Program-made: the position numbers and the translations under genes
The notes under the pieces: model-generated
What the model saw: the letters and a program-made list of their open reading frames with translations, nothing else
What the model was told of the DNA's origin: nothing
Database searches by the model: none
Assembly: GCF_002382885.1 (NCBI RefSeq)
Contig: NZ_NWVL01000020.1
Coordinates: 1-64,000, forward strand
DNA length: 64,000 nt
From: Streptomyces sp. WZ.A104
GTDB lineage: Bacteria; Actinomycetota; Actinomycetes; Streptomycetales; Streptomycetaceae
Direction of reading: 5' to 3'
Shown: positions 49,774-60,657 of the stretch, in pieces
Layout of the letters: the number at the start of each line of letters is the position of its first letter
Numbering within the stretch: position 1 is the first letter of the stretch

Positions 49774-49817
49774 GCAAGGGCCGCCGCACCGGAGAGTTCC
49801 GGTGCGGCGGCCCTTGC
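49774..49817 (+). terminator. Perfect 20-bp hairpin terminator
   Basis: Arms 49774-49793 and 49798-49817, 4-base loop. Confidence 0.92.
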
Positions 49818-49839
49818 CGTACGTCCTACAGGGCGTCCA

Positions 49840-49939
49840 TCAGCGGACGGTGCCTGTCAGCGGATGCCGCCTGTCAGCGGACTTGCCCATCGGCGGATGC
49901 CGCCTGTCAGCGGACTTGCCCACCGGCGGACGCCACCGG

Positions 49940-49959
<20 letters not shown>
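49840..49959. repeat. Tandem repeats including the POT-gene stop codon
   Basis: TCAGCGGA recurs at 49840, 49857, 49874, 49907 and 49940, and the 33-bp unit CGGATGCCGCCTGTCAGCGG... is present at 49861-49893 and 49894-49926 with a diverged third copy. The last TCA is the stop codon of the leftward gene. Confidence 0.9.
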
Positions 49960-51424
<1,465 letters not shown>

Positions 51425-51712
51425 GGTCGATCCTTGCTGGTCGGGACGCGTCGCCTCGTGAGCGGTACGCGCCCGGTGGGGGGCAGCCGGCACCGGTGCG
51501 GTCACCCCCATCCCCGACGCCTGAGGGGGATTCGCCCCACGCGGCCGCGCTCCTGACGGGGCGCTCGGCGACGGGGCGGGGAAGAACCGCATCGGGATCC
51601 ACACCCGGGGCGCGTCTTCGCGCTCCGGGCCCGGCTCACAGGTCATTCACTCAGGGCGGACCGGTGTGACCGGTCCCGCACACAAAAGAGACCCTTGGCG
51701 CTCATGGCTGCC

Positions 51713-51839
51713 CAAAGGTCCTTGAGTAGTGCAACAGGCGTCGGGACACCATACGCCACGACACGGCAGGATATAAAAGGACTTGAGATATGGATCACAG
51801 GTCTTAGTGGAACCAGGCTCGCATATTCCAAGGTCCTTG
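51713..51839. repeat. CAAGGTCCTTG-type palindromic elements in divergent promoter region
   Basis: AAGGTCCTTG occurs at 51715-51724 and again at 51830-51839; in the second copy it extends to the palindrome CAAGGTCCTTG. A related AAAAGGACTTGAG lies at 51776-51788. They may be regulator sites for the transporter or two-component genes; unassigned. Confidence 0.5.
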
Positions 51840-51915
51840 TCCTCTTTGTGGAGCTGACCCGCAGGTGACGTCGCAGGCCTCACTCCCGGCTCCCCGTCCG
51901 GACTACCATCACTCC

Positions 51916-52593
51916 ATGACCCGTGTACTGCTCGCCGAGGACGACGCATCCATCTCGGAGCCACTGGCCCGCGCCCTGCGTCGGGAGGGTTACGAGGTCG
52001 AGGTCCGCCAGGACGGTCCGTCCGCGCTCGACGCCGGACTCCAGGGCGGCATCGACCTGGTCGTCCTCGACCTGGGGCTGCCCGGGATGGACGGTCTCGA
52101 AGTCGCCCGCCGACTCCGTGCCGACGGGCACACCATCCCGATCCTCGTGCTGACGGCCCGCGCCGACGAGGTCGACACGGTCGTCGGCCTGGACGCCGGC
52201 GCCGACGACTACGTCACCAAGCCGTTCCGCCTCGCCGAGCTGCTCGCCCGGGTCCGCGCCCTGCTGCGTCGCGGGGCCTCCGAGCCCGTCCCGCAGCCCG
52301 CCACCCACGGCGTCAGGATCGACGTCGAGTCGCACCGGGCCTGGATGGGCGAGGAGGAGCTCCAGCTCACCGCCAAGGAGTTCGACCTGCTGCGGGTCCT
52401 GGTCCGGGACGCGGGCCGGGTCGTGACCCGCGACCAGCTCATGCGCGAGGTCTGGGACACCACCTGGTGGTCCTCCACCAAGACCCTCGACATGCACATC
52501 TCCTGGCTGCGCAAGAAGCTCGGCGACGACGCCGCCAATCCGCGCTACATCGCCACCGTCCGGGGCGTCGGCTTCCGGTTCGAGAAGAGCTGA
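51916..52593 (+). CDS. Two-component response regulator, OmpR/PhoB type
   Basis: A 225-residue regulator. The ATG at 51916 gives the standard receiver start 'TRVLLAEDDASISEPL'; the frame from 51865 is longer but non-conserved. The acidic pair is D9/D10 and the phosphoacceptor is D52 in 'VVLDLGLPGMDG'. The switch Thr and Lys are in 'ILVLTARAD' and 'DDYVTKPF'. The C-terminal winged helix (about 130-225) ends 'YIATVRGVGFRFEKS'. The histidine kinase gene follows after 52 bases. The target genes are unknown. Confidence 0.95.
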   Translation: MTRVLLAEDDASISEPLARALRREGYEVEVRQDGPSALDAGLQGGIDLVVLDLGLPGMDGLEVARRLRADGHTIPILVLTARADEVDTVVGLDAGADDYVTKPFRLAELLARVRALLRRGASEPVPQPATHGVRIDVESHRAWMGEEELQLTAKEFDLLRVLVRDAGRVVTRDQLMREVWDTTWWSSTKTLDMHISWLRKKLGDDAANPRYIATVRGVGFRFEKS

Positions 52594-52645
52594 CGTACGA
52601 AGCACCCATGCACTTTGACGACGTACGGCAACGGGTCCGGCGGAC

Positions 52646-53911
52646 ATGCGCCGCCGACTGATCAACTCCACGCTCGCCGTGGTGCTCGTCGTCATCGCCG
52701 TATTCGGCGTATCGCTGGTGATCGTGGAGACGCGCACCATCAGCGCCAGCGCCCAGGAGAGCGTCGAGTCCGAGGCTCTGCGGCTGATGAGCGTGGTCGA
52801 CAGCCGTCTGCTGGGCGATGAAGTGATCAACTCCGGAGTGCTGTCCGAGCAGATCGATCCCAGTCGGTTCGCCCTGATCGAGATCCCGGGCCGGGCCCCC
52901 ATCACCGTCGGCGAGCGCCCCGACGGCAGCGTCCTGCGCGCCACCGAGACCGGCGAGCAGGGCGAGAAGGTCACCGTCGAGGAGTCCCGCTCCTCCGTCA
53001 CCCGCGAGGTCGGGCGCACGCTGCTGATCATCGGCGCGGTGGCGCTGCTCGCGATCGTCTCCGCAGTGCTCCTCGCCGTACGCCAGGCCAACCGGCTCGC
53101 CTCCCCGCTCACCGACCTCGCCGAGACCGCCGAGCGCCTCGGCTCCGGCGACCCCCGCCCGCGCCACAAGCGGTACGGGGTGCCGGAGCTGGACCGGGTC
53201 GCCGACGTACTGGACGCCTCCGCCGAGCGGATCGCCCGGATGCTGACCGCCGAGCGGCGCCTCGCCGCCGACGCCTCGCACCAGCTGCGGACACCGCTGA
53301 CCGCGCTCTCCATGCGGATCGAGGAGATCTCCGTCACCGACGACCCCGAGACGGTCAAGGAGGAGGCGAACATCGCCCTGACGCAGGTCGAGCGCCTCAC
53401 CGACGTCGTCGAGCGGCTGCTGACCAACTCCCGCGACCCGCGGACCGGATCCGCCGTCGTCTTCGACCTGGACGAGGTCATCAAGCAGCAGATCGAGGAG
53501 TGGCGCCCCGCCTACCGCTCCACCGGCCGGGCCCTCGTCTGCTCCGGCAAGCACGGACTGCGCGCCGTCGGCACCCCGGGCGCGGTCGCCCAGGTCCTCG
53601 CGGCGCTGATCGAGAACTCCCTCATGCACGGCGGCGGCACCGTCGCCCTGCGCACCCGCGTCACCGGCAACCAGGTCGTCATCGAGGTCACCGACGAGGG
53701 CCCCGGCGTCCCCGCGGAGCTGGGGGCGCGGATCTTCGAGCGGACCATCAGCGGCCGCAACTCCACCGGCATCGGCCTCGCCGTCGCCCGTGACCTCGCG
53801 GAGGCGGACGGCGGGCGGCTCGAACTGCTCCAGCAGCACCCGGCGGTCTTCGCGCTCTTCCTCAGCCGGGTCCCGCTGGACCGCAAGGAACCCGAGCGCC
53901 CGGTGCGCTGA
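52646..53911 (+). CDS. Sensor histidine kinase
   Basis: A 421-residue membrane kinase, partner of the preceding regulator. TM1 is at about 6-27 ('STLAVVLVVIAVFGVSLVIV') and TM2 at about 127-150 ('TLLIIGAVALLAIVSAVLLAV'), with an extracellular loop of about 100 residues between. HAMP-like region is at about 150-200. The H-box is 'DASHQLRTPLTALSMRIEE' with His212, the N-box is 'ALIENSLMHGGG' and the G-box is 'VTDEGPGVPAELGARIFER'. HATPase is complete. The signal is unknown. Its 3' end is duplicated immediately downstream. Confidence 0.94.
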   Translation: MRRRLINSTLAVVLVVIAVFGVSLVIVETRTISASAQESVESEALRLMSVVDSRLLGDEVINSGVLSEQIDPSRFALIEIPGRAPITVGERPDGSVLRATETGEQGEKVTVEESRSSVTREVGRTLLIIGAVALLAIVSAVLLAVRQANRLASPLTDLAETAERLGSGDPRPRHKRYGVPELDRVADVLDASAERIARMLTAERRLAADASHQLRTPLTALSMRIEEISVTDDPETVKEEANIALTQVERLTDVVERLLTNSRDPRTGSAVVFDLDEVIKQQIEEWRPAYRSTGRALVCSGKHGLRAVGTPGAVAQVLAALIENSLMHGGGTVALRTRVTGNQVVIEVTDEGPGVPAELGARIFERTISGRNSTGIGLAVARDLAEADGGRLELLQQHPAVFALFLSRVPLDRKEPERPVR

Positions 53912-53930
53912 ACAGCGCCCGGTGCGCTGA
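53895..53930 (+). repeat. 17-bp direct repeat containing the kinase stop codon
   Basis: AGCGCCCGGTGCGCTGA at 53895-53911 (ending in the TGA stop) recurs exactly at 53914-53930. Confidence 0.93.
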
Positions 53931-53949
53931 CAACGACGAAGGCGCCGCA

Positions 53950-54005
53950 TCAGTTCCGTACGGGGGCCGTGCCGGGCGAGCGCGTCGCGTCAGTTCCGTA
54001 CGGGG
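53950..54005 (-). repeat. 16-bp direct repeat containing the GtrA-gene stop codon
   Basis: TCAGTTCCGTACGGGG at 53950-53965 recurs exactly at 53990-54005; the second copy begins with the stop codon (TCA on plus strand) of the leftward gene. Confidence 0.93.
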
Positions 54006-54520
54006 TCGGGCGCTACTCGCTCTTCCGCCGGCCGACGCTGCTCCAGAAACCGTTCCGCGTTCACCACGGTCCCCTTGGTCTCCGGGGCGGGCAGCGTCTT
54101 GAAGACCCAGGTCCGGTAGGACCAGAAGCGGAACAGGGTGGCGATGCCGATGCCGACGATCTTGAAGATATTGCTCTGGAGCGGCGTGTTCCAGCCGAAG
54201 CCGTATGTCGCCAGGTACAGCACGCCCGTCTCGATCACCGCGCCCGCCGCGCTGAACAGCAGGAACAGCGTCAGCTCACGGGTCCGGCCGGTCTTGTCGC
54301 GCTCCCGGTAGGTCCAGTAGCGGAAGCCCACGTAGTTGAAGAGGATCGCGACGAAGGTCGCCAGCACGCTCGCCCGGACCACCTGGAGGTCCGTCGTGTG
54401 CCGCAGCAGGTTGAAGACCGCGATATTGACCAGCAGGCCGAAAGCGCCGACCGCGCCGAACTTGGCGACCTCCCGGGCCAGCAGCTCAAGCCGGGTCCGC
54501 AGTGCGCCCCGTTCGCTCAT
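53990..54520 (-). CDS. GtrA family membrane protein
   Basis: A 176-residue GtrA-like flippase candidate for polyprenyl-linked sugars. ATG ending at 54520 gives 'ELLAREVAKFGAVGAFGLLVNIAVFNLL' (TM1). Four TM helices are visible, including 'VLATFVAILFNYVGFRYW' and 'SNIFKIVGIGIATLFRFWSYRTWVF', with the family's FRYW-type motifs. The longer start at 54718 is non-coding. It is divergent from purK; no polysaccharide genes are adjacent, though UDP-glucose dehydrogenase is 5 kb away. Confidence 0.9.
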   Translation of the reverse strand: MSERGALRTRLELLAREVAKFGAVGAFGLLVNIAVFNLLRHTTDLQVVRASVLATFVAILFNYVGFRYWTYRERDKTGRTRELTLFLLFSAAGAVIETGVLYLATYGFGWNTPLQSNIFKIVGIGIATLFRFWSYRTWVFKTLPAPETKGTVVNAERFLEQRRPAEERVAPDPVRN

Positions 54521-54695
54521 GGTGATCGCTGGCCCCGTCCGTTGGAAGGCGTCTGGATGGCGTCGACGCACACACGTCAACCCAGCCATGCTAACCAGCC
54601 CTCCCGTGTGACGCCCCTGAGTCCGCGGGGCGGCGAGCAGCACTGCATCCGTACGGCCGTCCGGGGAGCACCGGCGTGGCGGATACCCTGGAGGC

Positions 54696-55847
54696 GTGAC
54701 GTTCCCGGTAGTCGGCATGGTCGGCGGCGGTCAGCTCGCCCGTATGACCCACGAGGCGGGCATCCCCCTCGGCCTGAAATTCAAGCTCCTCAGTGACACT
54801 CCCCAGGACTCGGCCGCCCAGGTGGTGAGCGAGGTCGTCATCGGCGACTATCGCGACCTGGACACGCTGCGCGCCTTCGCGCAGGGCTGTGACGTGATCA
54901 CCTTTGATCACGAGCACGTGCCGACCGAGCATCTGCGGGCCCTGGAGGCGGACGGCATCCCCGTGCGCCCCGGGCCCGACGCCCTGGTCCATGCCCAGGA
55001 CAAGGGGGTGATGAGGGCCAAACTCACGGAGATCGGCGCCCCCTGCCCCCGCCACCGCATCGTGAGCGACCCGGCCGACGCCGCCGCGTTCGCCGAGGAG
55101 GTCGGGGGCTTCCCCGTCATCCTCAAGACCGTGCGCGGCGGGTACGACGGCAAGGGCGTGTGGTTCGTCCGCTCCGAGGCGGACGCGGCCGATCCGTTCC
55201 GCGCCGGGGTCCCGGTCCTCGCGGAGGAGAAGGTCGACTTCGTGCGGGAGCTGGCGGCCAACATCGTCCGCTCGCCGCACGGTCAGGCCGTCGCCTACCC
55301 GGTCGTCGAGTCCCTCCAGGTCGACGGCGTCTGCGACACGGTGATCGCCCCGGCCCCGGAGCTGGACGAGCAGCTGGCGGGCGAGGCCCAGCAGCTGGCA
55401 CTGCGCATCGCCGCCGAGCTGGACGTCGTCGGCCACCTGGCCGTGGAGCTGTTCGAGACCCGGGGACCCGACGGGAAGCCCGCCATCCTGGTCAACGAGC
55501 TGGCGATGCGCCCGCACAACTCGGGCCACTGGACCCAGGACGGCGCGATCACCTCCCAGTTCGCCAACCACGTACGGGCCGTCCTCGACCTGCCCCTCGG
55601 TGACCCGCGCCCGCGCGCCCCCTGGACGGTCATGTGCAACGTCCTGGGCGGCGACTACCCGGACATGTACCAGGCGTATCTGCACTGCATGGCCCGCGAT
55701 CCGCAGCTCAAGATCCACATGTACGGCAAGGACGTGAAGCCCGGCCGCAAGATCGGCCACGTCAACACCTACGGCGACGACCTGGCGGACGTGCGGGAGC
55801 GCGCCCGGCACGCGGCCGACTACCTGCGAGGAACGATCACCGAATGA
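54696..55847 (+). CDS. purK: N5-carboxyaminoimidazole ribonucleotide synthase
   Basis: A 383-residue ATP-grasp enzyme that carboxylates AIR with bicarbonate in purine synthesis. GTG at 54696 gives the N-terminal '[22 protein letters not shown]'. ATP-grasp loops are seen in '[18 protein letters not shown]' and '[15 protein letters not shown]', and '[17 protein letters not shown]' holds the metal ligands. Its stop overlaps the purE start (ATGA at 55844), so the two are coupled. Confidence 0.96.
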   Translation: MTFPVVGMVGGGQLARMTHEAGIPLGLKFKLLSDTPQDSAAQVVSEVVIGDYRDLDTLRAFAQGCDVITFDHEHVPTEHLRALEADGIPVRPGPDALVHAQDKGVMRAKLTEIGAPCPRHRIVSDPADAAAFAEEVGGFPVILKTVRGGYDGKGVWFVRSEADAADPFRAGVPVLAEEKVDFVRELAANIVRSPHGQAVAYPVVESLQVDGVCDTVIAPAPELDEQLAGEAQQLALRIAAELDVVGHLAVELFETRGPDGKPAILVNELAMRPHNSGHWTQDGAITSQFANHVRAVLDLPLGDPRPRAPWTVMCNVLGGDYPDMYQAYLHCMARDPQLKIHMYGKDVKPGRKIGHVNTYGDDLADVRERARHAADYLRGTITE

Positions 55848-56386
55848 CTTCACCCTCCGCACCGGCCGCACCCGTGATCGGCATCGTGATGGGCTCGGAC
55901 TCCGACTGGCCCGTCATGGAGGCGGCGGCCAAGGCGCTCGACGAGTTCGAGATCCCGTACGAGGTCGACGTCGTCTCCGCCCACCGCATGCCGCGCGAGA
56001 TGATCGCGTACGGAGAGCTGGCCGCGGGCCGTGGCCTGAAGGCGATCATCGCGGGCGCGGGCGGGGCCGCCCACCTGCCGGGCATGCTGGCCTCCGTCAC
56101 CCCGCTGCCCGTCATCGGCGTCCCGGTGCCGCTGAAGTACCTGGACGGCATGGACAGCCTGCTCTCCATCGTCCAGATGCCCGCCGGGATCCCCGTCGCC
56201 ACCGTCTCGGTCGGCGGCGCGCGCAACGCGGGCCTGCTCGCCGCCCGCATCCTCGCCACGCAGGACCCCGCGCTCCAGGAGCGGATGGGGGAGTTCCTCC
56301 AGGAGTTGAACGACCAGGCCACGGAGAAGGGCAAGCGCCTGCGGGCCAAGGTCCAGGGCTCCGACTCCTTCGGCTTCGGAAAGTAG
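55844..56386 (+). CDS. purE: N5-CAIR mutase
   Basis: A 180-residue class I PurE, moving the carboxyl from N5-CAIR to C4. It starts at ATG 55844, overlapping purK. Active-site runs: '[20 protein letters not shown]', '[11 protein letters not shown]' (catalytic His) and '[17 protein letters not shown]'. 'GNAALLA'-type loop appears as '[14 protein letters not shown]'. The C-terminal helix is longer than in E. coli. A dipeptidase gene follows after 9 bases and may be in the same transcript. Confidence 0.97.
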   Translation: MTSPSAPAAPVIGIVMGSDSDWPVMEAAAKALDEFEIPYEVDVVSAHRMPREMIAYGELAAGRGLKAIIAGAGGAAHLPGMLASVTPLPVIGVPVPLKYLDGMDSLLSIVQMPAGIPVATVSVGGARNAGLLAARILATQDPALQERMGEFLQELNDQATEKGKRLRAKVQGSDSFGFGK

Positions 56387-56395
56387 GGCAGGCGC

Positions 56396-57589
56396 ATGGA
56401 CCACGTGCAGCGGGCCCGCGAAATCCTCGCCGCCCACCCCGTCGTCGACGGCCACAACGACCTCCCCTGGGCCCTGCGCGAGCAGGTCGGCTACGACCTG
56501 GACGCCCGGGACATCGCCGCCGACCAGCGCGGCCTGCTCCACACCGACCTGGCCCGGCTGCGGGCGGGAGGGGTCGGCGGCCAGTTCTGGTCCGTGTACG
56601 TGCGCACCGACCTGACCGGCGACGCGGCGGTCAGCGCCACGCTGGAGCAGATCGACATCGTCGCCGAGCTGATCGCCCGCTACCCCACGCACCTGCGGCG
56701 CGCGCTCACCGCCGACGACCTGGAGAAGGCCCGCGCCGAGGGCCGCATCGCCTCACTGATGGGGGCCGAGGGCGGCCACTCCATCAACAACTCCCTGGGC
56801 ACCCTGCGCGCGCTGTACGACCTGGGCGTCCGCTACATGACGCTCACCCACAACGACAACATCGACTGGGCCGACAGCGCGACGGACCTGCCGCGCCTCG
56901 GCGGTCTCTCCGCATTCGGCCACGAGGTCGTCCGCGAGATGAACCGCATCGGCATGCTGGTCGACCTCTCGCACGTCGCCGACGGCGTCATGCGCGACGC
57001 GCTCGCCACCAGCACCGCGCCGGTGATCTTCTCGCACTCCTCGGCCCGCGCGGTCTGCGACCACCCGCGCAACATCCCCGACGACGTGCTCGCGGCCCTC
57101 CCGGCCAACGGGGGCGTCGCGATGGCGACCTTCGTCCCGAAGTTCGTGCTGCCCGAGGCCGTCGCCTGGACCCTGGCCGCCGACCGCAACATGCGCGAGC
57201 ACGGCCTGCACCACCTGGACACCACCCCGGTCGCGATGCGCATCCACGAGGACTTCGAGGCGGCCCACCCGCGCCCCGAGGCCACGGTGGCCACCATCGC
57301 CGACCACCTCGACCGCATGCGCGAGGTCGCGGGTATCGACCACATCGGCATCGGCGGCGACTACGACGGCACCGCGTTCACCCCGCGCGGCCTGGAGGAC
57401 GTCTCCGGCTACCCGAACCTCATCGCCGAGCTGCTGCGGCGCGGCTGGTCCGAGGGCGACCTCGCCAAGCTGACCTGGCAGAACGCCGTACGGGTGCTGC
57501 GCGACGCGGAAGCCGTCGCCCGCGAGGAGCAGAGCGTACGCGGCCCGTCCCACGCGACGATCGCGGAGCTGGACGGCCCGCTCGGCTGA
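56396..57589 (+). CDS. Membrane-type dipeptidase (M19)
   Basis: A 397-residue zinc dipeptidase of the renal-dipeptidase family, cytoplasmic here (no signal). The metal site is '[15 protein letters not shown]' (HxD), the bridging Glu is in '[14 protein letters not shown]', and His residues are in '[20 protein letters not shown]'. '[13 protein letters not shown]' closes the barrel. It lies 9 bases after purE with GGCAGG before the ATG. It may recycle D-/L-dipeptides; no pathway link to purines is known. Confidence 0.94.
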   Translation: MDHVQRAREILAAHPVVDGHNDLPWALREQVGYDLDARDIAADQRGLLHTDLARLRAGGVGGQFWSVYVRTDLTGDAAVSATLEQIDIVAELIARYPTHLRRALTADDLEKARAEGRIASLMGAEGGHSINNSLGTLRALYDLGVRYMTLTHNDNIDWADSATDLPRLGGLSAFGHEVVREMNRIGMLVDLSHVADGVMRDALATSTAPVIFSHSSARAVCDHPRNIPDDVLAALPANGGVAMATFVPKFVLPEAVAWTLAADRNMREHGLHHLDTTPVAMRIHEDFEAAHPRPEATVATIADHLDRMREVAGIDHIGIGGDYDGTAFTPRGLEDVSGYPNLIAELLRRGWSEGDLAKLTWQNAVRVLRDAEAVAREEQSVRGPSHATIAELDGPLG

Positions 57590-57714
57590 CGCGCGGCCCG
57601 CCGCCTCGGTACGTACGGGGGCGGCGGGGCGCCGGACCCGGCACGCGGGCTACGGGGCGGCGGACCCGGCAACACGGGCTGACGGGCAGCGGGCACGCGG
57701 GCCCGCCGAACCGG

Positions 57715-58917
57715 CTACGCCGCCGCGAACGGTCCCCCCGGACCGAAGGCGAGTGCCCCGAAGCGCTCGCCCATGCGGCGGTGGGCGGCCGCGTCCGGGT
57801 GCAGCTGGTCGGGCAGCGGCAGGTCGGCGAAGTCAGCCTCGCCGTACAGCTCGCGGCCGTCGAGGTAGTACAGGTTCGGATCGTCCGCCGCCCGCTCCTC
57901 GACGATCCGGGCCAGCTCCGTGCGGATGACGTTCAGCGTCAGCTTGCCGAACGCCGCCTCCGCCGGGTCCCCCATGGCCTTGAACGCGACCTTCCCCTCG
58001 CTGAACTCCGGCGCGGCAGGCCCCGGGGTGTCCTCGTGGATGGGGCAGTACACCGGCGAGAGCACGAGTAGCGGCGCGGTCGGATGGCCTTCGCGGATCG
58101 TGTCCAGGAAACCGTGTACGGCGGGCCCGAAGACGCGCAGCCGCATTCCGTCGAGGTTCACCAGATTGATTCCGACCTTGACGCTGACCAGGTCCGCCGG
58201 GGTGTCCCGCAGAGCGCGCGCGGTGAACGGGTCGAGCAGCGCGCTGCCGCCCAGGCCGACGTTGACCAGCTCCACACCTCCCGCGGCCGCCCCCAGGGCG
58301 GGCCAGGTCGTGGCGGAGCTCTCGGCGGCGGAACCGTGGCTGATGGAGCTGCCGTGGTGCAGCCACACCCGCCGCCCGCCCGGTTCCACGGCGCTCACGG
58401 GGGCGTCGGTTCGCAGCCCGATCAGCTCGGTGGTCTCGGTGTACGGCAGCCAGATCTCGACGGTCTTCTCACCCTCGGGCAGCCCGGCGAACCGCACCGC
58501 GCCGACCGGGCCGGGGATCGTCTCGCGGGACCCGTCGGACATGTCGACCATGACCACGTTGCCGCCGCCCGCCGTGGCCCGGCCGGCCGGCTCGCCGTCC
58601 ACATACAGCTCGTACACCCCGTCCGGGCGGGGCGGAACACCCCGGTACCCCATCTTCGTACGGAGGACGTCCAGCTCGACGGCGGTGGCCCGGGTACGGA
58701 ACACCACCCGCACACCGGAGGGCTGCGCCTCGGCCTGGGCCACTTGTCCGTCACCGCCGAACTGGGCGCGGGCACGGGCGGGCAGCCGGTGGGGGAGGAG
58801 GCCGCCGCGATCGGTGCGCTCCAGTTCGAGGGCGCCGCGCAGCAGGGCGTCGGTGAGCGGGGTGGAGATCCACTGGGTGGCGTCGGAGGCGGGAGCGGGG
58901 TCGTACGAGTCGTCCAT
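57715..58917 (-). CDS. SGNH/GDSL-type hydrolase
   Basis: A 400-residue cytoplasmic hydrolase. ATG ending at 58917 has GGTAGGAG; the frame to 58986 is longer but non-conserved. An N-terminal jelly-roll-like region (about 1-175) is followed by the SGNH domain: 'VWLHHGSSISHGSAAES' (Ser block, GSS in place of GDS), 'VELVNVGLGGSALLDPF' (Gly), 'VSVKVGINLVN' (Asn) and 'LPDQLHPDAAAHRRMGERF' (Asp/His). It is similar to the lipase/acylhydrolase group of secondary-metabolite-rich actinomycetes. The substrate is unknown. Confidence 0.9.
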   Translation of the reverse strand: MDDSYDPAPASDATQWISTPLTDALLRGALELERTDRGGLLPHRLPARARAQFGGDGQVAQAEAQPSGVRVVFRTRATAVELDVLRTKMGYRGVPPRPDGVYELYVDGEPAGRATAGGGNVVMVDMSDGSRETIPGPVGAVRFAGLPEGEKTVEIWLPYTETTELIGLRTDAPVSAVEPGGRRVWLHHGSSISHGSAAESSATTWPALGAAAGGVELVNVGLGGSALLDPFTARALRDTPADLVSVKVGINLVNLDGMRLRVFGPAVHGFLDTIREGHPTAPLLVLSPVYCPIHEDTPGPAAPEFSEGKVAFKAMGDPAEAAFGKLTLNVIRTELARIVEERAADDPNLYYLDGRELYGEADFADLPLPDQLHPDAAAHRRMGERFGALAFGPGGPFAAA

Positions 58918-58993
58918 GCTCCTACCTTGCCAACCGGATGCTTGGAGCGCACACATATTTCTGCCCGCACGCATTTCTGCCCGCACGGCCGAA

Positions 58994-59068
58994 AAGGAGC
59001 CGGACGAACAAGAAGCCGGACGAGATGAGAAAGAAGCCGGACGAAAGAGAACCGGACGAAAGGGAAAA
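58994..59068. repeat. Short GCCGGACGA repeats in gap before SGNH gene
   Basis: CCGGACGA or CCGGACGAA occurs four times in 75 bases (about 59000-59060), spaced 11-28 bases in an A/G-rich strand; a 15-base TTTCTGCCCGCACG repeat lies just before (58958-58987). Confidence 0.65.
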
Positions 59069-59107
59069 GGGAAGACGGGCTTCCCGACGGACCCAGGTCA
59101 GGGGGCC

Positions 59108-60451
59108 TCAGGCCTTGGGCCGCCCCATCGCCCGGTAGGTCCACCCGGCCTCGCGCCAGACCGCGCTGTCCAGGGCGTTGCGCCCGTCCAGGATGATCCG
59201 GCGGGATACGGCCTCACCCAGCTGCGCCGGGTCCAGCTCGCGGAACTCGCGCCACTCCGTCAGATGCAGCACCACGTCCGCACCGCGAACGGCCTCCAGC
59301 GCGGAGTCCGCGTAACCGAGGGTCGGGAAGAGCCGCCGGGCGTTGTCCATCCCCTTCGGGTCGAAGACGGTCACCTGACCGCCCTGGAGGTGGATCTGCC
59401 CGGCGACGTTGAGGGCGGGGGAGTCGCGTACGTCGTCGGAGTCGGGCTTGAACGCGGCGCCCAGCACCGCCACCCGCTTGCCGAGGAACGACTCGCCGCC
59501 CACGGCCTCCCGGGCCAGCTCGACCATGTGGCCGCGGCGGCGCATGTTGATGGAGTCGACCTCGCGGAGGAAGGTCAGGGCCTGGTCGGCGCCCAGCTCA
59601 CCGGCGCGTGCCATGAAGGCGCGGATGTCCTTGGGCAGACAGCCGCCGCCGAACCCGATCCCGGCCCGCAGGAACTTGCTCCCGATCCGCTCGTCGTGCC
59701 CGATGGCCTCCGCGAGCTTCACGACGTCCCCGTCGGCGGCCTCGCAGACCTCGGCCATGGCGTTGATGAAGGAGATCTTGGTGGCGAGGAAGGAGTTGGC
59801 GGAGGTCTTCACCAGCTCGGCGGTCGGGAAGTCGGTCACCACGAACGGCGAGCCCTCCGCGACCGGCACGGCGTACACCTCGCGCAGCAGCTTCTCGGCC
59901 CCCTCGCTCTGCACGCCGACGACGACCCGGTCGGGGTGCAGGGTGTCCTTCACGGCGAAGCCCTCGCGCAGGAACTCCGGGTTCCAGGCCAGCTCGGCGC
60001 CCTCGCCCACCGGAGCCAGCTCGGCGAGGCGGGCCGCGAGGCGGGCGGCGGAGCCGACGGGGACGGTCGACTTGCCGACGACGAGGGCGGGCCGGGTGAG
60101 CCGCGGGGCGAGCGACTCGAAGGCGCTGTCCACGTAGCTCATGTCGCAGGCGTACTCGCCGTGCTTCTGCGGAGTGTTCACACAGACGAAGTGCACGTCC
60201 CCGAACTCCCCGACCTCCTCCCAGGAGGTGGTGAAGCGCAGCCGCCCGGTGGAGCCCTCGATGCCCACGACGTGCTTCTGGAGCAGCTCCTCCAACCCCG
60301 GCTCGTACATCGGCACGCGCCCGGTGGAGAGCAGCTCGATCTTCTCCGGTACGACGTCGAGCCCGAGGACCTCGAAGCCCAGCTCGGCCATGGCCGCGGC
60401 ATGGGTGGCGCCGAGATAGCCGGTGCCGATCACAGTGATCCTGAGGGCCAT
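59108..60451 (-). CDS. UDP-glucose 6-dehydrogenase
   Basis: A 447-residue NAD+ enzyme oxidising UDP-glucose to UDP-glucuronate for polysaccharides or wall polymers. The ATG ending at 60451 has AGGAG at 8 bases; the frame to 60610 is too long. The NAD loop 'ITVIGTGYLGATHAAAMAELG' lies at 4-24. The catalytic Cys is in 'GIGFGGGCLPKDIRAFM' (about residue 275), with Lys/Asp in 'FLATKISFINAMAE'. The C-terminal domain holds 'LGAAFKPDSDDVRDSPALNV'. No glycosyltransferase gene adjoins it. Confidence 0.95.
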   Translation of the reverse strand: MALRITVIGTGYLGATHAAAMAELGFEVLGLDVVPEKIELLSTGRVPMYEPGLEELLQKHVVGIEGSTGRLRFTTSWEEVGEFGDVHFVCVNTPQKHGEYACDMSYVDSAFESLAPRLTRPALVVGKSTVPVGSAARLAARLAELAPVGEGAELAWNPEFLREGFAVKDTLHPDRVVVGVQSEGAEKLLREVYAVPVAEGSPFVVTDFPTAELVKTSANSFLATKISFINAMAEVCEAADGDVVKLAEAIGHDERIGSKFLRAGIGFGGGCLPKDIRAFMARAGELGADQALTFLREVDSINMRRRGHMVELAREAVGGESFLGKRVAVLGAAFKPDSDDVRDSPALNVAGQIHLQGGQVTVFDPKGMDNARRLFPTLGYADSALEAVRGADVVLHLTEWREFRELDPAQLGEAVSRRIILDGRNALDSAVWREAGWTYRAMGRPKA

Positions 60452-60610
60452 GGAGTGCTCCTGGGGGTACGGACGAGGGTGCGGACCGAGCATAGTCGGG
60501 GCGGGGGAGGCCGGAATCCGTAGCTCCATCCGCCCGATAGGTCCCCTATGCCCCACCCCTGTCGGCAAGCTCACGTGCTGGTCGCGTATGCCGTCGGGCG
60601 GTCGGCACAC

Positions 60611-60637
60611 TAAAATTGAGTTACTTAACGGTAGTTA
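60611..60637 (+). promoter_or_regulatory. Promoter and alternating GTTA/TAAC operator before acyl-CoA dehydrogenase
   Basis: TAAAAT (60611-60616) could serve as -10. Immediately downstream GTTACTTAACGGTAGTTA (60620-60637) alternates GTTA/TAAC/GTTA half-sites, giving two overlapping inverted repeats typical of TetR-type fatty-acid regulators. Confidence 0.55.
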
Positions 60638-60657
60638 GCATTTGGGGAGTGAGCGTC

